A DNA stretch of 64,000 nucleotides. Origin: Opacimonas sp002292215 (GTDB taxonomy: Bacteria; Pseudomonadota; Gammaproteobacteria; Enterobacterales; Alteromonadaceae). Shown here piece after piece: positions 26,530-35,119 of the stretch. The first letter of the stretch is position 1; the number at the start of each line of letters is the position of its first letter. The DNA lies in NCBI GenBank assembly GCA_943846745.1, contig OX044360.1:806001-870000 (forward strand), written 5' to 3'. A model generated the notes under the pieces. The model was not told the DNA's origin and ran no database searches. It saw only the letters and a list, made by a program, of their open reading frames with translations. The position numbers and the translations under genes were made by a program.

Positions 26530-28869
26530 TTAAAAACGATAACCGATTTTAATATGTGCGGTTGCCGGATCACCATAATAACCAATTAACGTATTATCGC
26601 CACCTAAACCTGGTGTATATAGACTAACATTCGTCGGATCGCTTAGATCAGGAGTCACAAATTGATACCCACCTACTAAGTATTCTTCGTTGAAGACATT
26701 TTTTAAATGCAGTCCAGCATACCAATTACCATCCGGATGTTCCCAATTGATACTGACATTCATCAAACCGTAGCCATCTTGATTAAGTAAATTATCTTGC
26801 TCAAACAATGAATAACCACTGCGATGATAGTAATTAGCATTTAATACCATCGGCCCAAATTGTGTCTCTGCGACATACGTCACCGCTAGGTTAACCGTTC
26901 TCTCTGGCGTATTAGAAATATCAAATCGGTCTGAAATATCAATCACAGCATTATCAGGGGTGGTTTCAATTACTTCGTCGAAATCACTTGAAATCATCCC
27001 TAAAGCAACATCAAAAGTCAGATTATCAGAGGCTTGATAAGTAACTTCAGCTTCAAGGCCATTGGCTGAAGACGTCCCGACATTGCCCAAGATTTGCTGT
27101 AGATCCGTTGAGTTTTCGCCCGGTAGTACAGATATGTATTGGCGGTCTTTGTGATCAAGATTAAATAACGTGACGTTGGCACGTAGATTATCGTTCCACT
27201 CACTTTTCATGCCTATTTCAATCGAGTCTACTACCTCAGGATTAACTGAAGGCTCATTAATCGTGGCTCGTGGATTAAAAGTACCTGATTTAAACCCTTG
27301 TGCATAAGACGCATAAAACATCAGATCGCGATCCGCTTGATATTCCACGCTCACTTTTGGTGTAAAGCGAGTCCAGCTCTCTGATTTTGCTGCATCTAAG
27401 ACGCCATCACCATCGGTGTCAGTGCCTAGAACTTGTGGTACTAGTGCTCCCTCAGGTCTCACATATCCATCAATCCAACCACTATATGGATAGACATTGG
27501 CAAACACTAATCCGTTATTCACTATGGCCGTTTTCTTTTCGTCCGTATACCTTGCACCAATTGACATAGACCATTGTTCGTCTAAATCAAAATTCGCTTG
27601 GGTGTACAATGCCCAACTTTCTGAGTTATTACAGCCGGTGACTTCTCGAGTTAATCCGGGTACACCAAATGCAGTGCGTCCCAACACCCCTAAAATTGCA
27701 TCAAAGTTACCACAGCTTTCACCATCATATAGGTACAAGCCTGATACTAAGGAATACTCACCATTATCATAATTCGCTTGTATTTCATGTGTGGTGTTGT
27801 CGTCTTTGTACTCGGCCGGTACATCAAAGATATCTAACGGCGTATTATCAAAATCAATATTGGTGGGTGAATAACCATCACGCGACGAACCAATATATTT
27901 GAGTTCTAAATTGTCGTTAACATCATACCGTACGAGTAAACTCACTCCTTCCAACTCGACTTTATTAAAAGTGGGCATACTCGTATAGGAGTCATAGACA
28001 CTCCCTGGTACTGGTGCCTCAGTTAATAATGATGGCAGTAAACGATAGCCTCCTTTAGCATTGGAATTATCGGTAGTTTTATCCCAGCTTAAACGGAAAA
28101 ATAAATCTTCCGATGCATTAAACTCTAAATCTAACCGAGCAGCGGTAAGGTCTTTGTTATAGTTTTCTAAATCTTGATTAGGTAATGCCGACTCTAAGTA
28201 TTCGCCAAACCCATCACGCGTTAATTTTGCAAATCCAAACCCTAAATATAATTTATCTTCTAATAATGGCGTTTGCCCGGTGAGTTTAAGATCTTGTTGC
28301 TTGTATGACCCTATTGTACCTTCAATGTTAACCGTCGTGTCGCCACTCATTTCTTTAGTAATGTATTTGAGTGCACCGCCAATGGTATTTTTGCCATATA
28401 ACGTGCCTTGTGGTCCACGTAAGACTTCGATACGTGACACATCCAATAAATCAAGCACCGCGCCTTGAGGTCGTGCAATATAGACATCGTTCACATAAAT
28501 CCCCACACCAGGCTCATACCCCCAGAGTGGATCTTGTTGCCCTACTCCGCGAATAAATGCGGTTAAGGTTGAATTGGTTCCACGTGATGTTTGTAGTGTG
28601 GTATTTGGAGAAAACTGTTGGATCTCAGTAATAACTTCAATCCCCCTATCACTTAACTCTTGTGCGCCAATCGACGTAATGGCTACCGGCACCTCTTGAA
28701 GTGACTCTACGGTCTTACGTGCTGTCACCTCTATTCGTTCTAAGCCTTGATCATTCGGTCTCTCTTGCGCAGCAACAGTGCACGAAACAAAACTGGTCAT
28801 CAATGCACTCGAAACCGCTAACGCGCAGAGGCTATTTTTATAAAATGTGTGTGATACAGTGTTATTCAT
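26530..28869 (-). CDS. TonB-dependent outer-membrane receptor next to PHB genes
   Basis: A 779-residue receptor when started at ATG 28869, which has GGAG eight bases upstream; the frame reaches 19 codons further but lacks a ribosome site. The signal peptide (to about 34, TVAAQ) is followed by a TonB-box-like IEVTARK, the plug (QEVPVAITSIGAQELSDRG, IEVLRGPQGTLYGKNTIGGA) and a beta barrel ending HIKIGYRF. It resembles receptors that many Alteromonadales and Sphingomonadales use for organic substrates rather than siderophores. It diverges from the GntP permease gene, with an inverted repeat in between, so import of 3-hydroxybutyrate oligomers is a reasonable but unproved inference. Confidence 0.9.
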   Translation of the reverse strand: MNNTVSHTFYKNSLCALAVSSALMTSFVSCTVAAQERPNDQGLERIEVTARKTVESLQEVPVAITSIGAQELSDRGIEVITEIQQFSPNTTLQTSRGTNSTLTAFIRGVGQQDPLWGYEPGVGIYVNDVYIARPQGAVLDLLDVSRIEVLRGPQGTLYGKNTIGGALKYITKEMSGDTTVNIEGTIGSYKQQDLKLTGQTPLLEDKLYLGFGFAKLTRDGFGEYLESALPNQDLENYNKDLTAARLDLEFNASEDLFFRLSWDKTTDNSNAKGGYRLLPSLLTEAPVPGSVYDSYTSMPTFNKVELEGVSLLVRYDVNDNLELKYIGSSRDGYSPTNIDFDNTPLDIFDVPAEYKDDNTTHEIQANYDNGEYSLVSGLYLYDGESCGNFDAILGVLGRTAFGVPGLTREVTGCNNSESWALYTQANFDLDEQWSMSIGARYTDEKKTAIVNNGLVFANVYPYSGWIDGYVRPEGALVPQVLGTDTDGDGVLDAAKSESWTRFTPKVSVEYQADRDLMFYASYAQGFKSGTFNPRATINEPSVNPEVVDSIEIGMKSEWNDNLRANVTLFNLDHKDRQYISVLPGENSTDLQQILGNVGTSSANGLEAEVTYQASDNLTFDVALGMISSDFDEVIETTPDNAVIDISDRFDISNTPERTVNLAVTYVAETQFGPMVLNANYYHRSGYSLFEQDNLLNQDGYGLMNVSINWEHPDGNWYAGLHLKNVFNEEYLVGGYQFVTPDLSDPTNVSLYTPGLGGDNTLIGYYGDPATAHIKIGYRF

Positions 28870-28955
28870 TTTGATGTCTCCGTTAAAAAAATGTATATAC
28901 TTTGTAAACATCTCGCAGTCGAACAAACTTTAAAGGATTCAATGAATTATATCTG

Positions 28956-28971
28956 TAGTACCATCGTACTA
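28956..28971. promoter_or_regulatory. Inverted repeat TAGTAC-CATC-GTACTA, candidate regulator site
   Basis: Six-base arms around four bases form a perfect palindrome in the 268-base gap between the divergent TonB receptor and GntP permease genes. NarL/LuxR-type regulators usually bind short inverted repeats of this size, and such a regulator is encoded next door. The rest of the gap (28870-29137) is AT-rich without further clear signals. Confidence 0.5.
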
Positions 28972-29137
28972 TTTGAAAAATAAGGTTTTACAGCCATACT
29001 TTAGCGACACCTAAAACATCTGCAGTCACAGTATGTTAACAACTTAGTGACATTCATCTATAAGAAAATGCGCTGATTAAGTTTGCTCTTATTAAAATTA
29101 CTCTTACTAAGATATTAGGTAAAACAGGAAAACGTCT

Positions 29138-30433
29138 ATGTTAAGTCTTTTGGGACTCATTGCAGGGCTTGCGCTGCTGATATATTTAACACTAAAGGGA
29201 ATGAACCTGTTCATTGCAGCCCCCTTATGTGCATTGTTTGTTGCATTAACCAATGGTTTACCCATATTTCTGGGAGAAGGTAATTTTGTTACTACCTACA
29301 TGTCTGGGTTTACTGGGTTTATTGCTGCATGGTTTTTTATGTTTTTGCTGGGAGCGTTATTTGGCAAGTTCATGGAAGACACAGGTGCCGCCGATTCATT
29401 GTCACGTTGGATCATCACCAAGCTGGGCTTCAAACAAGCAGTATTTGCGGTGGTTGCTGCATGTGCTATTTTGACCTACGGTGGTGTGAGTGTTTTTGTT
29501 GTTGCGTTTTCAGTGTATCCAATGGCGTTAAGCTTATTTAAAGATGCCAATTTACCGCGTCGTTTTATTCCTGCGACCATGGCATTTGGCTCAGTCACGT
29601 TTACGATGACATCGGCAGGCTCACCTGAGATCCAGAACTGGATCCCGATTAAGTATTTAGGCACATCGCCGTTTGCAGCATGGGAAGTGAGCTTAGTTGT
29701 CGCTATCTTTATGGCGTTATTTGGTTATTGGTGGCTTAAACGAATGATCGGTAAAGCCGTCACACAGGGCGAAACGTTTGTCACACGCGATGATGATCCA
29801 CTCGTCACCGAGCGCAAACTGCCTAATCCCTTTACCGGCTTTATTCCATTGACTGTGGTCTTGGTCTTATCCTTTCTATTACACGAACAGCTAGCACAAC
29901 TAGCATTAATTATCGCATTAGGTGGCGGCGTACTGACCTTAATGGTGATGAATTTCAAGTATTTTACCAATTTAGGTAGAGCGGTTAATCTTGGCACTAC
30001 TGGCGCCCTATTAGCCATCGGCAATACTGCTGCGGTGGTTGGCTTTGGCTCAATTGCAAAAACCACCGATGCCTTTGCCCAAACTGTCGAAGTCATGACC
30101 CATCTTCCCGGCCATGAACTCATTGGCGCTGCGATTGCGGTGAGTGTGATTGCTGGTTTAACCGGTTCGGCGTCAGGTGGACAAGCCATAGCCCTGCCCT
30201 TAGTTGCTCCGCATTATCTCGACCAAGGTGTTGATCCAGAAGAGTTACACCGTATTGTATCCATTTCATCTGGTGCACTGGACTCGCTACCGCATAATGG
30301 CTATGTCGTCACCACTATTCGCGCTATTTGTGGTGAAACCCACCAAGCAGCATACGGTCCAATGGCAGCATTAACGGTAGTGGTACCTTTAATTGGGCTG
30401 TGTATCGCCATCGCGTTATTCGTATTATTTTAA
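29138..30433 (+). CDS. GntP-family permease, probable 3-hydroxybutyrate transporter
   Basis: A 431-residue inner-membrane protein with about 11-12 hydrophobic helices, recognised as GntP family from TYGGVSVFVVAFSVYPMA and the C-terminal IVSISSGALDSLPHNG, which GntP proteins for gluconate and D-beta-hydroxybutyrate share. It is followed at 20 bases by an exported hydrolase, then a PHB-depolymerase-like esterase and a 3-hydroxybutyrate dehydrogenase, so the carboxylate moved is probably 3-hydroxybutyrate. AGGAAAACGTCT precedes the ATG. It appears to be the first gene of the operon. Confidence 0.88.
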   Translation: MLSLLGLIAGLALLIYLTLKGMNLFIAAPLCALFVALTNGLPIFLGEGNFVTTYMSGFTGFIAAWFFMFLLGALFGKFMEDTGAADSLSRWIITKLGFKQAVFAVVAACAILTYGGVSVFVVAFSVYPMALSLFKDANLPRRFIPATMAFGSVTFTMTSAGSPEIQNWIPIKYLGTSPFAAWEVSLVVAIFMALFGYWWLKRMIGKAVTQGETFVTRDDDPLVTERKLPNPFTGFIPLTVVLVLSFLLHEQLAQLALIIALGGGVLTLMVMNFKYFTNLGRAVNLGTTGALLAIGNTAAVVGFGSIAKTTDAFAQTVEVMTHLPGHELIGAAIAVSVIAGLTGSASGGQAIALPLVAPHYLDQGVDPEELHRIVSISSGALDSLPHNGYVVTTIRAICGETHQAAYGPMAALTVVVPLIGLCIAIALFVLF

Positions 30434-30453
30434 GGACTAATTTGAGGACTGAC

Positions 30454-31761
30454 ATGAGTGATAAATTGAGACTGACGAAAACCTATCTTGCGCGTAATTG
30501 TGTCACTATGGTGTTTATTTTTGCCCTATCTGTAAGTACGTTAACCATAAGCTCGTTAATTATCGGCACGCTGACTATCGGCGCTGCTCACGCGCAAAAT
30601 AATAATGACGAGCAAGTGCTACTGACCACCAAACAACGGCATGTTATTGATAGTTTTACCACGTTTAACGGACATACACTCAAACAAGTAAATATTGGTT
30701 GGGAAAGTTATGGCAACCTCAATCAAGACAAATCCAATGTCATTTTGATTACTCATTACTTTACGGGTAACTCGCATGCCGCCGGCAAGTATCATCCAGA
30801 CGATAAAGCGTCGGGCTATTGGGATAGTATAATAGGTCCTGGTAAAGCCATTGATACGAATACCTATTTTGTGATCAGTGTGGATACCTTAGCCAATATC
30901 AGCGCACATGATCCCAACGTAATTACCACAGGTCCAGCCTCAATTAACCCCGATACAGGCAAGCCCTATGGCTTAAGCTTTCCCGTTGTGACCATACGCG
31001 ATTTTGTCAATGTCCAAAAATCCGTATTGGAGGAATTAGGGATCACTAAGCTCCACGCAGTAGTTGGGGCATCGATGGGGTCAATGCAAGCCATCGAATG
31101 GGCGAGTGCCTACCCTGAATGGGTTGATAATGTGATTTCGGTGATTGGCTCGGTACATTCTGACGCATGGACAACGACAGCATTAGAGCAATGGGCTATC
31201 CCTATAAAGCTCGACCCATTATGGCAGCAAGGCCAATACGCGCAAGATGCCCCGCCGATTGAGGGGTTAACCGCTGCATTAATGTTTATAACTCAAATCG
31301 CCTTGCACCCTGATTATTTTAATCAAGTGGGACAAACTTTAGATCATCAAGCATTACAGCATGCGCCTCTGCATGACATTTTAGCGGACCACAACATCAC
31401 ACAATGGCTTTATACCAGAGCTAAAAGCCGAGCCAGTCTAATGGATGCTAACCATTTGTTGTATTTGGTGCGGGCATGCCAGTTATTTTTAACTGGCCAA
31501 GGGGCATCACTCGAAGCGGGATTAGCCAAGATCAATGCTAACGTGCTCCTTATTCCAGCAGATAATGATCTATTATTAATGCCTTATCATGCTCGCAACG
31601 CCTACACGCAATTACGCACGAATGCGGCGACTAAAGCTGCAAGTAAAGCCTCTGCACCGAAAATAGCTTATGCATCGCTGCAAGGACCATACGGTCATTT
31701 AAATGGCGTATTAGGGATTTCCCAACATAGCACTATTATTGCTGATTTTTTACAACAATAA
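30454..31761 (+). CDS. Exported MetX-like alpha/beta hydrolase
   Basis: A 435-residue protein of the homoserine O-acetyltransferase (MetX) family of alpha/beta hydrolases. Nucleophile Ser207 lies in VVGASMGSMQA, and the acid and base are likely Asp in PADNDLLL and His in GPYGHLNG. Unlike MetX it carries a long hydrophobic signal sequence (about 16-48, ending GAAHAQ), so it acts outside the cytoplasm and is unlikely to make methionine. ATG 30454 has GAGG seven bases upstream. Its place between a GntP permease and a PHB-depolymerase-like gene suggests an esterase acting on hydroxybutyrate oligomers. Confidence 0.85.
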   Translation: MSDKLRLTKTYLARNCVTMVFIFALSVSTLTISSLIIGTLTIGAAHAQNNNDEQVLLTTKQRHVIDSFTTFNGHTLKQVNIGWESYGNLNQDKSNVILITHYFTGNSHAAGKYHPDDKASGYWDSIIGPGKAIDTNTYFVISVDTLANISAHDPNVITTGPASINPDTGKPYGLSFPVVTIRDFVNVQKSVLEELGITKLHAVVGASMGSMQAIEWASAYPEWVDNVISVIGSVHSDAWTTTALEQWAIPIKLDPLWQQGQYAQDAPPIEGLTAALMFITQIALHPDYFNQVGQTLDHQALQHAPLHDILADHNITQWLYTRAKSRASLMDANHLLYLVRACQLFLTGQGASLEAGLAKINANVLLIPADNDLLLMPYHARNAYTQLRTNAATKAASKASAPKIAYASLQGPYGHLNGVLGISQHSTIIADFLQQ

Positions 31762-31771
31762 GGCTCGGTTT

Positions 31772-32791
31772 ATGACGATCAAAATAAGTATTACCACTAC
31801 GCTAATCGCAATCGGTATGTTTACCACATTTACCGTTTTTCTTGCTAATGCAGACGATGGCCTTAATTATGATCCTAACAATGTGACCGTATCAGGGTTA
31901 TCTTCAGGGGGCTATATGGCAACACAAATGCATATCGCGCATTCTGATAGTATTCACGGGGCGGCTATTTTAGCGGCGGGTCCGTATTATTGTGCGCAAG
32001 GGAGTATTGGAACAGCACTCGCGCGCTGTGTCACGAAAACCGACAGTCCGATTGATTTAACCATATTAAACGACCAACTCTACTATTACGCACAACAAGA
32101 GTGGATTGCCCCACTACAAAACTTGCAAGATGATAAGGTTTGGCTATTGCATGGCCTTAAAGATACAACCGTAAACCGTTTGGCTGCGGATGCATTGTAT
32201 ACCCAATATACCAACTTAATGCCTAGCGTAAATGTCTCCTATATGAAAGACCAAGCATTCGGTCATCAATTTCCTACCGATAAGAAAGGCAGCAAATGTG
32301 GAGTGTCGGAAAAACCGTTTATCGGCCAGTGTAATTATGATGCGGCCGGTCAGCTATTGACACATTTATTGGGTCCGTTACAACCCAAATCTACCCAGCT
32401 TAGCGGTAATATCGTTAAATTTGATCAACAAAAATACGCTGGAGAAACGGCCAACACAATAGCTGATGACGGCTACATCTATATTCCACAAAGTTGTGCT
32501 CAGGGTGACACTTGCCGGTTGCATGTGAGCTTTCACGGCTGCAATCAAAATGCCAGTGCCATAGGGATGGATTATATTGAAGATACGGGATTGAATGAGT
32601 GGGCTGATAGCAATAACCTTATTATCTTATATCCACAAACTGAAAGCTCAATGTTTGCGCCGCTAAACCCACAAGGCTGTTGGGATTGGTGGGGTTACAC
32701 GGATCGCTATTATGCCACGACTAAAGGACCACAAATTAAGGCTATACACACGATGATTAATACTTTTATACAGAAGTTCCCAAAAAAATAA
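31772..32791 (+). CDS. Exported poly(3-hydroxybutyrate) depolymerase-like esterase
   Basis: A 339-residue secreted hydrolase. The signal peptide runs to about residue 24 (FLANA). The lipase box is G42-L-S44-S-G46 in VSGLSSGGYMATQM with nucleophile Ser44, and FGHQFPT and HVSFHGCNQN are typical of the PHB depolymerase/esterase family (COG3509), which cuts PHB to 3-hydroxybutyrate and short oligomers. I used ATG 31772, ten bases after the previous stop; an earlier ATG at 31739 overlaps the upstream gene. No separate substrate-binding domain follows, so soluble oligomers or amorphous polymer are more likely substrates than crystalline granules. Confidence 0.87.
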   Translation: MTIKISITTTLIAIGMFTTFTVFLANADDGLNYDPNNVTVSGLSSGGYMATQMHIAHSDSIHGAAILAAGPYYCAQGSIGTALARCVTKTDSPIDLTILNDQLYYYAQQEWIAPLQNLQDDKVWLLHGLKDTTVNRLAADALYTQYTNLMPSVNVSYMKDQAFGHQFPTDKKGSKCGVSEKPFIGQCNYDAAGQLLTHLLGPLQPKSTQLSGNIVKFDQQKYAGETANTIADDGYIYIPQSCAQGDTCRLHVSFHGCNQNASAIGMDYIEDTGLNEWADSNNLIILYPQTESSMFAPLNPQGCWDWWGYTDRYYATTKGPQIKAIHTMINTFIQKFPKK

Positions 32792-32855
32792 ATATCATTC
32801 ATGTAAGTGATTTGGCATCATCTTATTATTGAGTCACTAAAGAGAAACAATAAAC

Positions 32856-33305
32856 ATGCATATCTATGTGGATGCCGACGCCTGCCCTAACTTGATTAAA
32901 GAAATATTATTTAGGGCTGCACAGCGCACCAAGACACATTTAACGCTAGTGGCGAACCAATCCATCAAAAAACCGGCATCGGCGTTTATCCATATGCTGC
33001 AAGTACCACAAGGATTTGATGTTGCCGACGATGAAATCGTACTAAGAGTTACACCGGATGATTTAGTTATTACAGCAGATATTCCATTGGCAGCCGAAGT
33101 CATTGAAAAATCAGCTATCGCATTAAATCCTCGTGGCGAGTTATATACCACGCAGAACATTAGAAGCATTCTAAATATGCGAGATTTTATGGATACCATG
33201 CGCTCAAGTGGCGTGCAAACCGGTGGCCCACCTCCCATTACACAAACGCAAAGACAACAATTTGCTAATGCATTAGATCGGATCTTAGCAAAAGCGAATC
33301 AATAA
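32856..33305 (+). CDS. yaiI: YaiI/YqxD family protein (UPF0178)
   Basis: A 149-residue protein that matches the conserved YaiI/YqxD family from end to end: MHIYVDADACPNLIKEIL at the start, then DDEIVLRVTPDDLVITADIP and SGVQTGGPPP. The DxDxCP start and later acidic residues suggest a PIN-like nuclease fold, but no function is established to my knowledge. It lies between two PHB-related genes, 64 bases after the depolymerase and 18 bases before the dehydrogenase, so it may be an unrelated passenger in the operon. Confidence 0.93.
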   Translation: MHIYVDADACPNLIKEILFRAAQRTKTHLTLVANQSIKKPASAFIHMLQVPQGFDVADDEIVLRVTPDDLVITADIPLAAEVIEKSAIALNPRGELYTTQNIRSILNMRDFMDTMRSSGVQTGGPPPITQTQRQQFANALDRILAKANQ

Positions 33306-33323
33306 CTTTTAAGGAAAATAAAC

Positions 33324-34088
33324 ATGGCGAAGACAGTTTTTATTACCGGTGGCGCAAGCGGTATTGGTTTTGGAATAGCAGAGTTTTTAGGTCAACAAGG
33401 ACATCGAATTCTCATCGTAGATATTAATGAGCAAGCGGCTATTGACGCATGCGAGACATTATCGGCTCAAAACATTAGTTGTCGTCCTGTGGTACTCGAT
33501 GTAACCGATACAGTGTCAATTGCAAAATTAACTACAACCTTGCACGATGAAACCATTGATATTTTAATCAACAATGCTGGGATTCAGCATGTCGCTAAAA
33601 TCGAAGACTTCCCACCTGAAAAATGGCAACTACTGATCAACATTATGCTCGTTGCTCCAGCAATGCTAACCCAAGCGTTCTTACCAGGGATGCGGGAGCG
33701 AAATTTTGGCCGTATTATTAACGTCGGGTCGATTCACTCGGTGGTTGCATCGCCTTATAAATCTGCCTATGTCGCTGCTAAACATGGCTTGTTAGGGTTT
33801 GCCAAAACGATTGCATTAGAAACGGGTGAGCATGACATCACCATCAATACGCTGTGCCCAGCCTATGTTAAAACCCCACTAGTCGAAGCTCAAATAGCCA
33901 AACAAGCAATTGAAAACGGGATCTCTGAAGAAGACGTCGTCAACAAAATCATGCTCGAACCCATGCCGAAAAAAGCGTTTATTGAAATCAGTGAACTGGC
34001 ACAAACTGCGAATTTTTTGATTTCTTCTGGAGCTAAAAATATTACCGGTCAAACTCTCATTTTAGATGGCGGTTGGACTGCACGATAA
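33324..34088 (+). CDS. D-3-hydroxybutyrate dehydrogenase
   Basis: A 254-residue short-chain dehydrogenase. It has the NAD-binding TGGASGIGFGIA, NNAGIQHV, active-site Ser136, Tyr149 and Lys153 in SAYVAAKHG, and the HBDH-typical PPEKWQ, SPYKSAYVAAKHGLLGFAKT and CPAYVKTPLVEAQI. The enzyme oxidises 3-hydroxybutyrate to acetoacetate with NAD in the cytoplasm, which completes a route from extracellular PHB through the permease to central metabolism. AAGGAAAATAAAC precedes the ATG. It is the last gene before nadK; a weak symmetric sequence AACTAA-TTGG-TTAGTT follows near 34100. Confidence 0.93.
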   Translation: MAKTVFITGGASGIGFGIAEFLGQQGHRILIVDINEQAAIDACETLSAQNISCRPVVLDVTDTVSIAKLTTTLHDETIDILINNAGIQHVAKIEDFPPEKWQLLINIMLVAPAMLTQAFLPGMRERNFGRIINVGSIHSVVASPYKSAYVAAKHGLLGFAKTIALETGEHDITINTLCPAYVKTPLVEAQIAKQAIENGISEEDVVNKIMLEPMPKKAFIEISELAQTANFLISSGAKNITGQTLILDGGWTAR

Positions 34089-34168
34089 ACCCGCTAACTA
34101 ATTGGTTAGTTGGCAAAAAATGCGGTTAATGTTACATTTCACTGCATACTGCTCAAAGGAAGTAACAG

Positions 34169-35044
34169 ATGAAATACGCCACCGTTGGATTAATTGGAAA
34201 GCCGCAAGATGAAGGCACGCATGTTAGTTTGACGGCACTCACTCATTATTTGCACGAAAAAGGCTGCAAGGTACTGATTGAATCGCGCTTACATGCAGAA
34301 ATGGATGACGAGCGACTGACTAGCGCTGAGCTTGTCACCATCGGGCAAGAAGCCGATCTAGCAATCGTGGTCGGTGGTGATGGCAACATGTTAGGTGCAG
34401 CCCGTGTATTAGCTCGCTTTCCAATCCATGTTGTTGGCGTTAACCGCGGTAATTTAGGTTTTTTGACCGATATTGATCCTGAAACAATTACCGAAGATCT
34501 TGACGCTATATTCGCAGGCAAAGGCATTATCGAGCAGCGTTTTTTATTAGAAGTAGATGTATTTCGCCATGAATCCTTAAAATCAACCAATGTCGCCGTC
34601 AACGAAGTGGTATTACACCACGGCAAAGTTGCGCACATGATGGAATTTGAAGTTGATGTGAATGGCCGTTTTATGTTTTCGCAACGCTCAGATGGCTTAA
34701 TCATCGCTACACCAACAGGTTCTACAGCTTATTCATTATCCGGCGGTGGGCCAATATTAATGCCTTCATTAAACGCCCTAACCTTGGTGCCAATGTTTCC
34801 ACATACCCTGACCTCTCGACCTATTGTTGTAGATGCAGACAGTAAAATCAACTTGCGGGTGTCTAAAGTCAATTCGGATAATCTACAGGTTTCTTGTGAT
34901 AGCCACATTATGTTGAGTATATTGCCAGGAGATGAAGTGGTCATTCGCAAATCACCTAATCAACTCAACCTAGTACATCCGCCTAGTTACGACTACTTTA
35001 ATGTCTTAAGCACCAAACTAAACTGGGGCAGTAAACTTTATTAA
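34169..35044 (+). CDS. nadK: NAD kinase
   Basis: NadK phosphorylates NAD to NADP. At 291 residues it matches the E. coli length (292). The catalytic GGDGNMLG motif (about residues 71-78), NRGNLGFLTD and TPTGSTAYSLSGGGP are all present. AAAGGAAG stands before the ATG. nadK followed by recN and bamE is the usual gammaproteobacterial order. Confidence 0.97.
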   Translation: MKYATVGLIGKPQDEGTHVSLTALTHYLHEKGCKVLIESRLHAEMDDERLTSAELVTIGQEADLAIVVGGDGNMLGAARVLARFPIHVVGVNRGNLGFLTDIDPETITEDLDAIFAGKGIIEQRFLLEVDVFRHESLKSTNVAVNEVVLHHGKVAHMMEFEVDVNGRFMFSQRSDGLIIATPTGSTAYSLSGGGPILMPSLNALTLVPMFPHTLTSRPIVVDADSKINLRVSKVNSDNLQVSCDSHIMLSILPGDEVVIRKSPNQLNLVHPPSYDYFNVLSTKLNWGSKLY

Positions 35045-35069
35045 AAACTGATCTTGCATGAAACCAAAT

Positions 35070-35108
35070 TACTGTATATATTTACACTTAATGTATATTT
35101 AACCAGTG
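35070..35108 (+). promoter_or_regulatory. Two tandem LexA boxes before recN
   Basis: The first 20-mer (35070-35089, core CTGT-N8-ACAC) differs from the LexA consensus TACTGTATATATATACAGTA at three positions. The second (core ATGTATATTTAACCAG at 35091-35106) resembles the CTGT...CCAG box of E. coli recN. Together they indicate strong SOS control of recN. Confidence 0.8.
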
Positions 35109-35119
35109 GTTTTATAGTT

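Noticed and set aside
35054..35119. Earlier in-frame start for recN
   Set aside because: The extra codons overlap two LexA boxes and do not match the conserved MILALSIENFAVV start of RecN.
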